From an uncultured Lachnoclostridium sp. (GTDB lineage: Bacteria; Bacillota; Clostridia; Lachnospirales; Lachnospiraceae): 53,132 bases of DNA. This document shows, in pieces, positions 25,708 through 33,362 of the stretch. Position 1 is the stretch's first letter; each line of letters begins with the position of its first letter. Location: positions 1-53,132 of the forward strand of contig CAMIWE010000006.1 of assembly GCA_946402335.1 (NCBI GenBank), written 5' to 3'. The position numbers were made by a program, and so were the translations under genes. Under the pieces are notes generated by a model, which saw nothing but the letters and a program-made list of their open reading frames with translations, was not told the DNA's origin and searched no databases.

Positions 25708-25736
25708 ATTATACCATATTCCGGCTCTTCTGTCAC
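25708..25736 (-). promoter_or_regulatory. Strong promoter of the membrane protein-hydrolase operon
   Basis: On the minus strand GTGACA (25736-25731), 17 bases and TATAAT (25713-25708), with an extended -10 TGG. Eleven of twelve hexamer bases fit consensus. It drives 24936-25583 and probably the two hydrolase genes. Confidence 0.8.
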
Positions 25737-25759
25737 GAAAAACCGCACCCTGTTGCCAC

Positions 25760-25793
25760 AAAAAGCAGCCGCCCGATTGCCTCGGACGGCTGC
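25760..25793 (-). terminator. Terminator of the Na+ pump operon
   Basis: A 10-base GC-rich stem (GCAGCCGTCC with GGGCGGCTGC, one G-T pair, 25784-25793 and 25765-25774 in plus coordinates) is followed on the minus strand by TTTTT. It lies 28 bases after the stop of the last pump gene. Confidence 0.85.
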
Positions 25794-25820
25794 ATTCATT
25801 TGCTTTAAAACTGTTCGGAA

Positions 25821-27233
25821 TTATACCGGATAAGCCTTGTTCGCGGTGTCAGCCTTAGCTACGTCAACACCGGTCTGCTGTGCCTGACGGTACTTGAAGA
25901 AGTCTGTAGCAACCTGCGGGAACAAAGCGTAGGAAAGAACGTCCTCTTCCTGCTGAATCCACTGCTTGCACTCTTCCCTGAACTTCGGCAGCTGGGGCTC
26001 GATCAGGTCTGCCGGACGGCAGGTGATCGGCTTCACATCGCCGATGCACTTCTTCTGAACCTCGGGATCGAAGGGCTTAATGGTCTGGCCGAACTCACCG
26101 GAAAGGATCTTCTTACTTTCCTTCGTAACCATCTTGTAACGCTCACCCTGCAGAACGTTAAGAACTGCCTGGGTACCTACAATCTGGGAAGAAGGCGTAA
26201 CCAACGGGGGCTCACCGAAGTCCTTACGAACTCTCGGAACTTCCTCGAGAACTGCCTCGAACTTGTCTTCGGCGCCTGCTTCCTTAAGCTGGGAAACAAG
26301 GTTAGAAAGCATACCGCCGGGAACCTGATACATAAGCGTCTTGATGTTAACACCGAGTACCTTCGGATTCAGAAGACCGTTCTTCAGGCACTCCTCGCGG
26401 TAAGGACGGAAGTACTCCGCGATCTCAGCGAGAAGGTTCTGGTCAAGGCCGGAATCGTAAGGGGTTCCGCGGAACGTCTCAACCATAACTTCGGTAGCCG
26501 GCTGGCTGGTACCGAGAGCAAGAGGAGACATTGCGCAGTCGATGATGTCGCAGCCTGCTTCAACGGCCTTCAGGTAGGTCATGGAAGCAACACCGGACGT
26601 ATAGTGCGTATGCAGCTGAATCGGAAGGGAAGAACCTGCCTTCAGCGCGGTAACAAGCTCGGTTGCCTTGTAAGGAACCAGAAGACCTGCCATATCCTTG
26701 ATACAGATCGAATCCGCACCCATCTCCTCGATTGCCTTTGCCGTCTTCTCCCAGTACTCAAGCGTATAAGCATCGCCGAGGGTGTAGGAAAGAGCGATCT
26801 GCGCATGTCCGCCTTCCTTCTTGGTTGCCTTAACGGCAGTCTCAAGGTTGCGGAGGTCATTCAGACAGTCGAAAATACGGATGATGTCGATACCGTTTGC
26901 GATGGACTTCTGTACGAAGTACTCTACTACGTCATCTGCATAGTGGTTGTAACCGAGGATGTTCTGTCCGCGGAACAGCATCTGCAGCTTGGAATTCTTA
27001 AATCCCGCACGGAGCTTTCTAAGACGCTCCCAAGGGTCTTCCTTCAGGAAACGAAGGCATGCGTCAAATGTGGCGCCGCCCCAGCACTCTACGGAATGAT
27101 ATCCGACCTTATCCATCTTCTCCACGATCGGAAGCATAAGTTCGGTAGGCATTCTGGTGGCGATCAAAGACTGATGGGCGTCACGCAAAATGGTTTCGGT
27201 AATCTTTACAGGCTTTGCTGTAATATCTGCCAT
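25821..27233 (-). CDS. oadA: Oxaloacetate decarboxylase/transcarboxylase carboxyltransferase subunit without biotin domain
   Basis: A 470-residue protein from the ATG at 27233 (MADITAKPVKITETILRDAH), chosen over a TTG two codons upstream. It has the DRE-TIM metallolyase carboxyltransferase fold: TETILRDAHQSLIATRM with the metal Asp, WGGATFDACLRFL, FRGQNILGYNHYADD, and the metal-binding IQLHTHYTSG. A conserved PYC/OAD domain follows at about 290-430. Usual OadA has a C-terminal biotinyl domain; here the protein stops before it, like the 5S subunit of Propionibacterium transcarboxylase, and biotin is on a separate protein in the same operon. It should transfer CO2 between oxaloacetate/pyruvate and carboxybiotin. 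It is the last gene of the operon. Confidence 0.9.
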   Translation of the reverse strand: MADITAKPVKITETILRDAHQSLIATRMPTELMLPIVEKMDKVGYHSVECWGGATFDACLRFLKEDPWERLRKLRAGFKNSKLQMLFRGQNILGYNHYADDVVEYFVQKSIANGIDIIRIFDCLNDLRNLETAVKATKKEGGHAQIALSYTLGDAYTLEYWEKTAKAIEEMGADSICIKDMAGLLVPYKATELVTALKAGSSLPIQLHTHYTSGVASMTYLKAVEAGCDIIDCAMSPLALGTSQPATEVMVETFRGTPYDSGLDQNLLAEIAEYFRPYREECLKNGLLNPKVLGVNIKTLMYQVPGGMLSNLVSQLKEAGAEDKFEAVLEEVPRVRKDFGEPPLVTPSSQIVGTQAVLNVLQGERYKMVTKESKKILSGEFGQTIKPFDPEVQKKCIGDVKPITCRPADLIEPQLPKFREECKQWIQQEEDVLSYALFPQVATDFFKYRQAQQTGVDVAKADTANKAYPV

Positions 27234-27314
27234 AATCAATACCTCTTTCTGCGCTGCTTCTTGTAAACCGGTGCCCTGTTGCAGCGCCTACACGGTCACC
27301 GGAAAGAAGTCAGC

Positions 27315-28799
27315 TTAAACTCCGAATACAGCCATAAATACGCCGGCCGCTACTGCAGTACCGATAACGCCCGCAACGTTCGGTCCCATGGCATGCATGA
27401 GAAGGAAGTTTGTGGGATCGGCTTCGGCACCGACTTTCTGGGATACACGGGCCGCCATAGGAACCGCGGATACACCGGCGGAACCGATCAGCGGGTTGAT
27501 CTTGCCTCCCGAAAGCTTGCACATCAGCTTACCGAACAGGACGCCGCCTGCGGTACCGATGGCAAATGCGATCAGACCGAGCAATACGATCTTCAGGGTA
27601 TCAAGCTTCAGGAATGCCTCTGCGCTGGTGGTAGCACCAACGGAGGTACCGAGCATGATAACAACGATATACATCATCGCATTGGAAGCGGTTTCCTGCA
27701 GCTGACGTACAACGCCGGACTCACGGAACAGGTTACCAAGCATCAGGCAGCCGATCAACGGAGCGGTATCCGGCAGGAGCGCTACAACAACGATCGTAAC
27801 AATTACAGGGAAGAGAATCTTCTCGAGCTTACTAACCGGACGAAGCTGTTCCATCTTGATCTTCCGCTCTTCTTCGGTCGTGAGGAGTTTCATGATCGGA
27901 GGCTGGATGATCGGAACGAGGGACATGTAGGAGTAAGCGGCTACCGCAATGGCTCCCATGTACGCCGTCTGTCCGAGTTTACCGGCCAGGAATATGGACG
28001 TCGGTCCGTCCGCGCCGCCGATGATGGAAATGGCGGCAGCTGCCTTATCACCGAATCCGAGGAATATTGCAGACAGGTAAGCGAAGAAAATACCAAGCTG
28101 AGCGGCAGCTCCGAGAAGGAAGCTTCTCGGGTTTGCGATCAAAGGACCGAAGTCGGTCATCGCGCCTACGCCCATGAAGATCAGGCAAGGAAGAATAGCC
28201 CATTCATCCAGCTGGAAGAAGTACCGAAGGATACCTCCTGCCCGCTTGCTCTGCTCGGTCTTCGTGCAGTCTTTTACGTAAAATTCGCTGAGATTGTTCT
28301 CATGCGACTGATACGACAGCACAAGCTCATCGTCAACCTTGTACTCAATCAGTACGGTATCCATGAAGTACTTCTCGTTGATGTACTCCATCTTTTCTTC
28401 CTGACTGTTCGTATCAACACTCTTAGGAAACTCGATCAAAGTTTTATTTGTACCGTTTACAACGTAATAATAAGCAACACCCTTCTGCTTATCAAGATCA
28501 TATACGGCGCCCTCGCCCTGATAGAATTCCACGACACCGTCGGCAATGCTAAGAATCTGCACATCGTCCTTATAGAAGGTATAAACCTTATCTACAGGCT
28601 CCGCCATAATGGACGGATACAGGTTTACAAGAAGCATACCGAAGGAAATCGGAACCAACAGGAGAGGCTCATAATCTTTGGCAATAGCCAGCCACAGGAA
28701 GAACAAGGCGACAGCGATCATCAGCAGATTGCCCCAGGAAAGAGAGGCAAATGCGGTGGCTTTCACCAGGTTCCCCAATGTATCAAGAATATATTGCAT
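27315..28799 (-). CDS. oadB: Na+-pumping decarboxylase beta subunit with an extra soluble insertion
   Basis: A 494-residue integral membrane protein of the OadB/GcdB/MmdB family, which decarboxylates carboxybiotin and pumps Na+ outward. Family signatures: LIFMGVGAMTDFGPLIANPRS, IGGADGPTSIFLAGKL, and near the end GSAGVSAVPMAARVSQKVG and FLLMHAMGPNVAGVIGTAVAAG. Members are mostly about 375-435 residues; the excess here is a soluble block at about residues 70-185 (from VDKVYTFYKDD to CTKTEQSKRAGG), between the second hydrophobic segment and the conserved LIFMGVGAM region. The start has GGGAGGT. It stands between the biotin carrier gene and oadA. Confidence 0.92.
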   Translation of the reverse strand: MQYILDTLGNLVKATAFASLSWGNLLMIAVALFFLWLAIAKDYEPLLLVPISFGMLLVNLYPSIMAEPVDKVYTFYKDDVQILSIADGVVEFYQGEGAVYDLDKQKGVAYYYVVNGTNKTLIEFPKSVDTNSQEEKMEYINEKYFMDTVLIEYKVDDELVLSYQSHENNLSEFYVKDCTKTEQSKRAGGILRYFFQLDEWAILPCLIFMGVGAMTDFGPLIANPRSFLLGAAAQLGIFFAYLSAIFLGFGDKAAAAISIIGGADGPTSIFLAGKLGQTAYMGAIAVAAYSYMSLVPIIQPPIMKLLTTEEERKIKMEQLRPVSKLEKILFPVIVTIVVVALLPDTAPLIGCLMLGNLFRESGVVRQLQETASNAMMYIVVIMLGTSVGATTSAEAFLKLDTLKIVLLGLIAFAIGTAGGVLFGKLMCKLSGGKINPLIGSAGVSAVPMAARVSQKVGAEADPTNFLLMHAMGPNVAGVIGTAVAAGVFMAVFGV

Positions 28800-28882
28800 T
28801 GTGAATTACCTCCCGGTTTGATATGTCTTCTTTGAAACGGTCTGTTTTGCAAAGAAGAAAGCACTCTTTGAAAACGAATCGA

Positions 28883-29248
28883 TTAGTTCAAAGAAACAAG
28901 CAGTTCACCGGGCTCGAAACTCTGGCCGACACTTACGTTAACGCTTGCAACCGTTCCGTCCTGAGGAGCGGTGATGTCATTTTCCATCTTCATGGCCTCA
29001 AATACGAGGAGAACGTCACCCTTCTTAACTGCTGCGCCGGCAGAGGTGTTAACCTTCAGAACCTTACCGGGCATGGGAGCGGAAATCTTAACGCTGCCTG
29101 CAGCGCCTGCTGCTGCCTTGGGAGCAGCCTTCGGGGCAGCCTTGGGAGCGGCCTTCGTTGCAGCTGCGGGTGCGCTTACAGCGCCGTCAGCCTCTTCAAC
29201 GCATACATCATAAACATTACCGTTAACTGTAATCGTATAATTCTTCAT
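28883..29248 (-). CDS. Biotin carrier protein of the decarboxylase
   Basis: A 121-residue protein. Residues 1-22 are a short N-terminal strand region (MKNYTITVNGNVYDVCVEE), 25-50 an Ala/Lys/Pro-rich flexible linker (KAAPKAAPKAAPKAA), and 53-121 a biotinyl domain with the EAMKMEND motif; the Lys of that motif carries biotin. It shuttles CO2 from the carboxyltransferases to the membrane beta subunit. Matches GcdC/MmdC-type carriers and the 1.3S transcarboxylase subunit in size and layout. The ATG has TTAGGAGG upstream. Gene lies 13 bases after oadG. Confidence 0.93.
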   Translation of the reverse strand: MKNYTITVNGNVYDVCVEEADGAVSAPAAATKAAPKAAPKAAPKAAAGAAGSVKISAPMPGKVLKVNTSAGAAVKKGDVLLVFEAMKMENDITAPQDGTVASVNVSVGQSFEPGELLVSLN

Positions 29249-29261
29249 AGTATCCTCCTAA

Positions 29262-29609
29262 TCAGGCATTCTGCCATTTTGATTTATTCACTTTACGAAT
29301 GGAACGGACAACCAGGCTGTCCGGTGAAACCGCATTGCCCTGCGCCTGTTCATAAGCACAAATGGCAGCCGCGATAACCGCAACCAGTTCCAGATCATCG
29401 GTCTCCTCCTCTGCGGCGGGAGCCACAGGTGCGGAAACGGGCGCCTGCTTAACCGGTGCCGGTTTCTCGGGACGATTTACGAGCTTCAGAAGGGAAATGA
29501 TCGTGCTGATCAGTACAAGCATCAGAAATACGATGCCGATACCGAGCAACGTGTTCAATCCGGCCCGCTTCATAATCTCTCCGGAAAGACAGAAATTATA
29601 TAATGTCAT
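29262..29609 (-). CDS. oadG: Na+-pumping decarboxylase gamma (delta) subunit
   Basis: A 115-residue protein; the ATG at 29609 is preferred over a GTG three codons upstream because GGAGG is 8 bases before it. One N-terminal membrane helix (about 18-40) is followed by a Pro/Ala-rich linker and a helical end with the family C terminus (VVRSIRKVNKSKWQ). OadG-type subunits hold the cytosolic carboxyltransferase on the membrane beta subunit. Very short gaps on both sides (15 bases to the carboxyltransferase gene, 13 to the biotin carrier) place it firmly in the operon. Confidence 0.88.
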   Translation of the reverse strand: MTLYNFCLSGEIMKRAGLNTLLGIGIVFLMLVLISTIISLLKLVNRPEKPAPVKQAPVSAPVAPAAEEETDDLELVAVIAAAICAYEQAQGNAVSPDSLVVRSIRKVNKSKWQNA

Positions 29610-29624
29610 ACTCTCCACCTCCGA

Positions 29625-31055
29625 TTACACAGTGCCGTGCTTCTTGGCGGGTCTTAATTCCTTCTTGGTGCTGAGCATTTCAAATGCGTAGATAACCTGC
29701 GCGCGAACATCCGAAGCGGAAATAATGGCATCTACATAGCCTCTCTTCGCAGCGTTCTCGGCGCTGTTTGCTTCCTTGCGGTACTCCTCCGCCTTTGCGT
29801 TCAGGGCTTCCTCGGTATTAACCTCACCTGCATACACGATCTGTGCCGCAAGCTTTGCGTCCATCGTACCGATCTCAGCGCCTTCAAGAGCGAATTCCAT
29901 ATCCGCACCGAGGGTCTTACTGTTGAATGCCGCATAAGCGGTGCCGTAAGACTTACCGGTTACGACATTGATCTTCGGAACGGTTGCACCGGCAAATGCG
30001 AATGCCATCTTGGCAGAAGCCGTAGCAATCGACTTGGCGTCGGAAGCGTTCTTGCTGTATCCGGCAACATTGGAAAGGGTCAGAACCGGAATACCGAAAG
30101 CATCACAGTAGTTAACAAATGCAGCAGCCTTGTAGCAGCCTGCAGAAGTAAGAACTGCGTCGAATTTTTCTTTCTTGTCAGCGGTCGTAAGAGCGGTACG
30201 GTTTCCGATAGCGCCTACGGTAGCACCGTTCAGCTTAATGAAGCCGGTAACCATCTCCTTCGCATAATCCGCTTTAAGCTCTACAAACTCTCCGTTATCG
30301 GAAAGGTCGGCCAATGCAGCAGCTGCGTCAGCAACCTCATCGTCATAGAGAGCCGTTGCGCGGTTCAAATCGTCGGAGCACTCTACGATGCACTCATCCT
30401 CGTTGTTAACGGGAAGAATGTCAACCAGATCGCGGATACGGTTCAGAACCGCAACCTCATCCTCACCGACATAATCCACAGCGCCCGAAGCTGCCATGTA
30501 GGAAGCGGAAGCCATATCAAGCTTTCCTTCGTTGTTGCCCGCGATTGCGTTCGGAGCCGTAACGAAAAGCTTTGCGTCTTTCGACATCATGACAAAATCG
30601 CTCATCTCAGCAAGTACAGCAAGTCCGCCGCCGCACTCTCCGAAGACTGCCGTGATCTGCGGAACAACACCGGATGCCATTGCTTCCGCCTTGTAAAGGC
30701 GTCCGAAGCTTGCAAGTGCATCAGATGCTTCCTGAAGACGGATACCCGCGCAGTCAATCAGACCGATAACCGGGGCGCCGGTCTTCATGGCAAGACGATA
30801 AAGATTGATAATCTTCTTCGCGTGCATCTCACCGATCGTACCATTCAATGCAGAGGCATCCTGGCTGTATACATAAACCAGATTGTCGTTGATCACACCG
30901 TAACCGGTAACAATACCGTCGCCCGGAGCGCTCATCTGCTGCATGTTAAAATCGGTATTACGCTTCGTAACCAGTGCACCGATTTCAACAAAACTGTTGT
31001 CGTCAAGCAAAGTATAGATTCTATCCTTCGCCGACAATTTTGCTGTACTACTCAT
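29625..31055 (-). CDS. mmdA: Acyl-CoA carboxyltransferase (MmdA/12S-like) subunit
   Basis: A 476-residue protein of the crotonase-fold acyl-CoA carboxyltransferase family (PF01039). It includes both halves: the N-half with VTGYGVINDNLVYVYSQDAS, GAPVIGLIDCAGIRLQEASDAL and GECGGGLAVLAEMSDFVMM, and the C-half with GNRTALTTADKKEKFDAVLTSAGC-type and KSYGTAYAAFNS segments. Relatives use methylmalonyl-CoA, glutaconyl-CoA or propionyl-CoA. It is somewhat shorter than the roughly 510 residues of typical MmdA. It is the first gene of the five-gene operon, with a GGAGG site and a promoter 70 bases upstream. The actual acyl-CoA cannot be told from the sequence. Confidence 0.85.
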   Translation of the reverse strand: MSSTAKLSAKDRIYTLLDDNSFVEIGALVTKRNTDFNMQQMSAPGDGIVTGYGVINDNLVYVYSQDASALNGTIGEMHAKKIINLYRLAMKTGAPVIGLIDCAGIRLQEASDALASFGRLYKAEAMASGVVPQITAVFGECGGGLAVLAEMSDFVMMSKDAKLFVTAPNAIAGNNEGKLDMASASYMAASGAVDYVGEDEVAVLNRIRDLVDILPVNNEDECIVECSDDLNRATALYDDEVADAAAALADLSDNGEFVELKADYAKEMVTGFIKLNGATVGAIGNRTALTTADKKEKFDAVLTSAGCYKAAAFVNYCDAFGIPVLTLSNVAGYSKNASDAKSIATASAKMAFAFAGATVPKINVVTGKSYGTAYAAFNSKTLGADMEFALEGAEIGTMDAKLAAQIVYAGEVNTEEALNAKAEEYRKEANSAENAAKRGYVDAIISASDVRAQVIYAFEMLSTKKELRPAKKHGTV

Positions 31056-31123
31056 GTTCAGCCCTCCATCTTGTATATTCTAAGGGTCATTCTTTGGAAT
31101 TAACCCAACTTACACCGAATACC

Positions 31124-31152
31124 ATTATACATAAATCCCCGGAAAATGCAAA
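31124..31152 (-). promoter_or_regulatory. Promoter of the Na+ pump operon
   Basis: On the minus strand TTTGCA (31152-31147), 17 bases and a perfect TATAAT (31129-31124). The leader to the mmdA start is about 60 bases. Confidence 0.65.
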
Positions 31153-31206
31153 CCAAAATATCGCAGAATATAGGGTTTTACTAAAGTTTTACATACCGAA
31201 TGTGGT

Positions 31207-31247
31207 AAAAAATTGCGCCTTGGGAGGAAAACCGTCCCAAGGCGCAA
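31207..31247 (-). terminator. Terminator of recA-recX
   Basis: A perfect 13-base stem (TTGCGCCTTGGGA and its complement) with a 9-base loop, followed on the minus strand by six T. It lies 29 bases after the recX stop and separates recX from the Na+ pump operon. Confidence 0.9.
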
Positions 31248-31275
31248 ATAAATATCGCATTTTTATATAATTTGT

Positions 31276-31953
31276 TCAGTCAAAAGCCTCCGATTCACAT
31301 GTCGGATATTCCTTAAGAATACTCCGGATGCAGTGGTATCCGAACCCCTTCCGAAGAAACGAAGCATACAGTTTCTCTTTCTTCTCTTTCGTAAGCGGAG
31401 TACCTGCCGGGACCTTCTTTGAAAGGAGTTTCCGTAGCGTCTGCATCTCCAGATCCTCGCTTCCGAAACCGTCCGCATCCGCTTCCGGACCAGCTTCTAT
31501 TCTTTCCTGCCGGTACTTTTCGAGTGCCGTTTCGTAATCTGTTTCCGAAACACCCTTCTCTAAAAGCCTGTGACGGATTTCCGAAAGACTCTTCTTCTCT
31601 CCGGCCGATTCCAGATAATGCAGAGCATAACGCACATCGTCCAGATACGGAAACTTCTTGATATAGTCAAATACAGCTTCAACGACCGCCTCGCCGTACC
31701 CGGCCTGTAAAAGCCGGCTTCGTAGTTCCGCTTCCGTACGGAACTGGGCGACAAGCAGGTCCATGGCCTTTTTGCGTCCGCCCGGAAGAATCACCTCCCG
31801 GACAACATCCGTCACGGTATCCTCGGAAACCGTGGCACCGTTCTCAAGTCCGAACCGCAGTATCTCACCCGCCGTAACAGGACCGGCGTTCTCGCCGTCC
31901 AGCACAAGCAGGGAGGTTTTCTTCCCTTTCGGGATCAATTCCACTTTAGGCAT
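31276..31953 (-). CDS. recX: Regulatory protein RecX
   Basis: A 225-residue helical protein with RecX repeats: the LLVAQFRTEAELRSRLLQAGYGEAVVEAVFDYIKKFPYLDD region (written here only as location, about residues 65-105), RYALHYLESAGEKKSLSEIRHRL and a final copy ending in FGYHCIRSILKEY. RecX binds RecA filaments and limits recombinase activity. The N-terminal 60 residues form the usual extra domain. Its ATG has a GGGAGG site and lies 26 bases after the recA stop, so recA and recX are co-transcribed under LexA control. Confidence 0.88.
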   Translation of the reverse strand: MPKVELIPKGKKTSLLVLDGENAGPVTAGEILRFGLENGATVSEDTVTDVVREVILPGGRKKAMDLLVAQFRTEAELRSRLLQAGYGEAVVEAVFDYIKKFPYLDDVRYALHYLESAGEKKSLSEIRHRLLEKGVSETDYETALEKYRQERIEAGPEADADGFGSEDLEMQTLRKLLSKKVPAGTPLTKEKKEKLYASFLRKGFGYHCIRSILKEYPTCESEAFD

Positions 31954-31979
31954 ACGTCCTCCCGAACCGGGGACTCAGA

Positions 31980-33026
31980 TTAGAAATCCTCTTCCTCTTC
32001 TTCGTCATCGCTCTCCGCATGATTTGCATCGATTACGATCAGCTTATCGCGGACAAGCTGCTCAATCTCGGCAAGAAGTGCGGGATTCTGCTTCAGATAA
32101 GCCTTGGTATTCTCACGTCCCTGGCCGATCTTCTCGCCCTTATACGCAAACCATGCGCCGCTCTTGTCAACAATATTGCAGTTAACGGCCAGATCAAGAA
32201 CATCGCCCTCACGGGAGATTCCTTCGCCGAACATAATATCAAATTCCGCTTCCCGGAAAGGCGGAGCCACCTTGTTCTTTACTACCTTAACGCGTACATG
32301 GTTGCCGACAACCTCGCCGTTGGCCTTCAAAGACTCCACGCGGCGCACATCCAGACGGATGGTCGAATAAAACTTCAGCGCGCGGCCGCCGGTCGTCGTC
32401 TCGGGATTACCGAACATAACGCCGACCTTCTCACGGAGCTGGTTGATGAAGATGACAATCGTATTGGTACGGCTGATAACCGCCGTCAGCTTACGGAGTG
32501 CCTGGGACATAAGGCGTGCCTGCAGACCCACATGGGAATCACCCATGTCACCGTCGATCTCGGCCTTCGGTACCAATGCGGCAACCGAGTCCACTACAAC
32601 GATGTCAACCGCGCCGGAACGGACAAGCGTCTCGGTAATCTCAAGGGCCTGTTCGCCGTCGTCGGGCTGGGAAATGTAAAGGTTATCAATATCTACACCG
32701 ATATTGGCGGCATATACGGGGTCAAGGGCATGCTCGGCATCAATAAAGCCGGCAATACCGCCCTGCTTCTGTACTTCGGCAATTGCATGAAGTGCAACGG
32801 TGGTCTTACCACTGGATTCCGGTCCGTAAATCTCGATAATGCGTCCCTTCGGGAAACCGCCGATTCCGAGTGCCACGTCAAGGCTCAGGGAACCGCTCGG
32901 AACGGCCTGTACATTGTAAGTTGCCGCCGAGTCGCCGAGTTTCATAACGGAACCCTTTCCGAAAGATTTCTCAATCTTTGCAAGCGCGGATTCCAGCGCT
33001 TTCATCTTGTTGTCGTCTGCTGCCAT
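31980..33026 (-). CDS. recA: Recombinase RecA
   Basis: A 348-residue protein from the ATG at 33026 ([15 protein letters not shown]); an open extension upstream carries the promoter and LexA box and is not coding. Landmarks: [12 protein letters not shown], Walker [50 protein letters not shown] (loop L2 region) and an acidic tail of Asp and Glu residues at the C terminus. It catalyses homologous strand exchange and stimulates LexA self-cleavage. The leader contains a good promoter and a LexA site. Confidence 0.98.
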   Translation of the reverse strand: MAADDNKMKALESALAKIEKSFGKGSVMKLGDSAATYNVQAVPSGSLSLDVALGIGGFPKGRIIEIYGPESSGKTTVALHAIAEVQKQGGIAGFIDAEHALDPVYAANIGVDIDNLYISQPDDGEQALEITETLVRSGAVDIVVVDSVAALVPKAEIDGDMGDSHVGLQARLMSQALRKLTAVISRTNTIVIFINQLREKVGVMFGNPETTTGGRALKFYSTIRLDVRRVESLKANGEVVGNHVRVKVVKNKVAPPFREAEFDIMFGEGISREGDVLDLAVNCNIVDKSGAWFAYKGEKIGQGRENTKAYLKQNPALLAEIEQLVRDKLIVIDANHAESDDEEEEEDF

Positions 33027-33049
33027 ATCGATTATTCCTTTCTTAAAAG

Positions 33050-33063
33050 CGAACAAATGTTCT
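33050..33063. promoter_or_regulatory. LexA (DinR-type) SOS box at the recA promoter
   Basis: CGAACAAATGTTCT: a GAAC-N4-GTTC palindrome matching the Firmicutes LexA consensus. It lies immediately downstream of the -10 box, over the predicted transcription start, where bound LexA would block recA-recX expression. Confidence 0.88.
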
Positions 33064-33069
33064 GTTTTT

Positions 33070-33098
33070 ATATTATCCTCTTTCCGTTGTTTTGTCAA
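33070..33098 (-). promoter_or_regulatory. recA promoter
   Basis: On the minus strand a perfect TTGACA (33098-33093), 17 bases and TAATAT (33075-33070), directly preceding the LexA box. The intergenic stretch 33099-33362 holds nothing else that I can support except a possible hairpin near 33251-33301. Confidence 0.8.
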
Positions 33099-33250
33099 CA
33101 GGAAAATGGAAACATTTCAAACTTTTTTCCACGTGATACCCGCCACTTTGTTTCGTCTTCGTCCGTCTTCTATCATAGCGCATCGGGTGGTCAAATACCA
33201 TCGGCAGAAGTCACATTTTCCGCGGGACAGATTCGACGAAACAGAGAGAA

Positions 33251-33301
33251 AGCCGGCCCGGTACGGCTGAATCTTTCGTCAGTCTGCACACGAGGCCGGC
33301 T
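33251..33301 (-). terminator. Weak candidate terminator after the YD-repeat gene
   Basis: AGCCGGCC (33251-33258) and GGCCGGCT (33294-33301) can pair with a loop of about 35 bases, and TTTCTCTCTGTTT follows on the minus strand. The loop is large, so this is uncertain. Confidence 0.3.
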
Positions 33302-33362
33302 GTTCTTACGGCAATGTGACGAACGGAGAGACCGTTACCGGATATCCTTCCGCCAAGTCATA

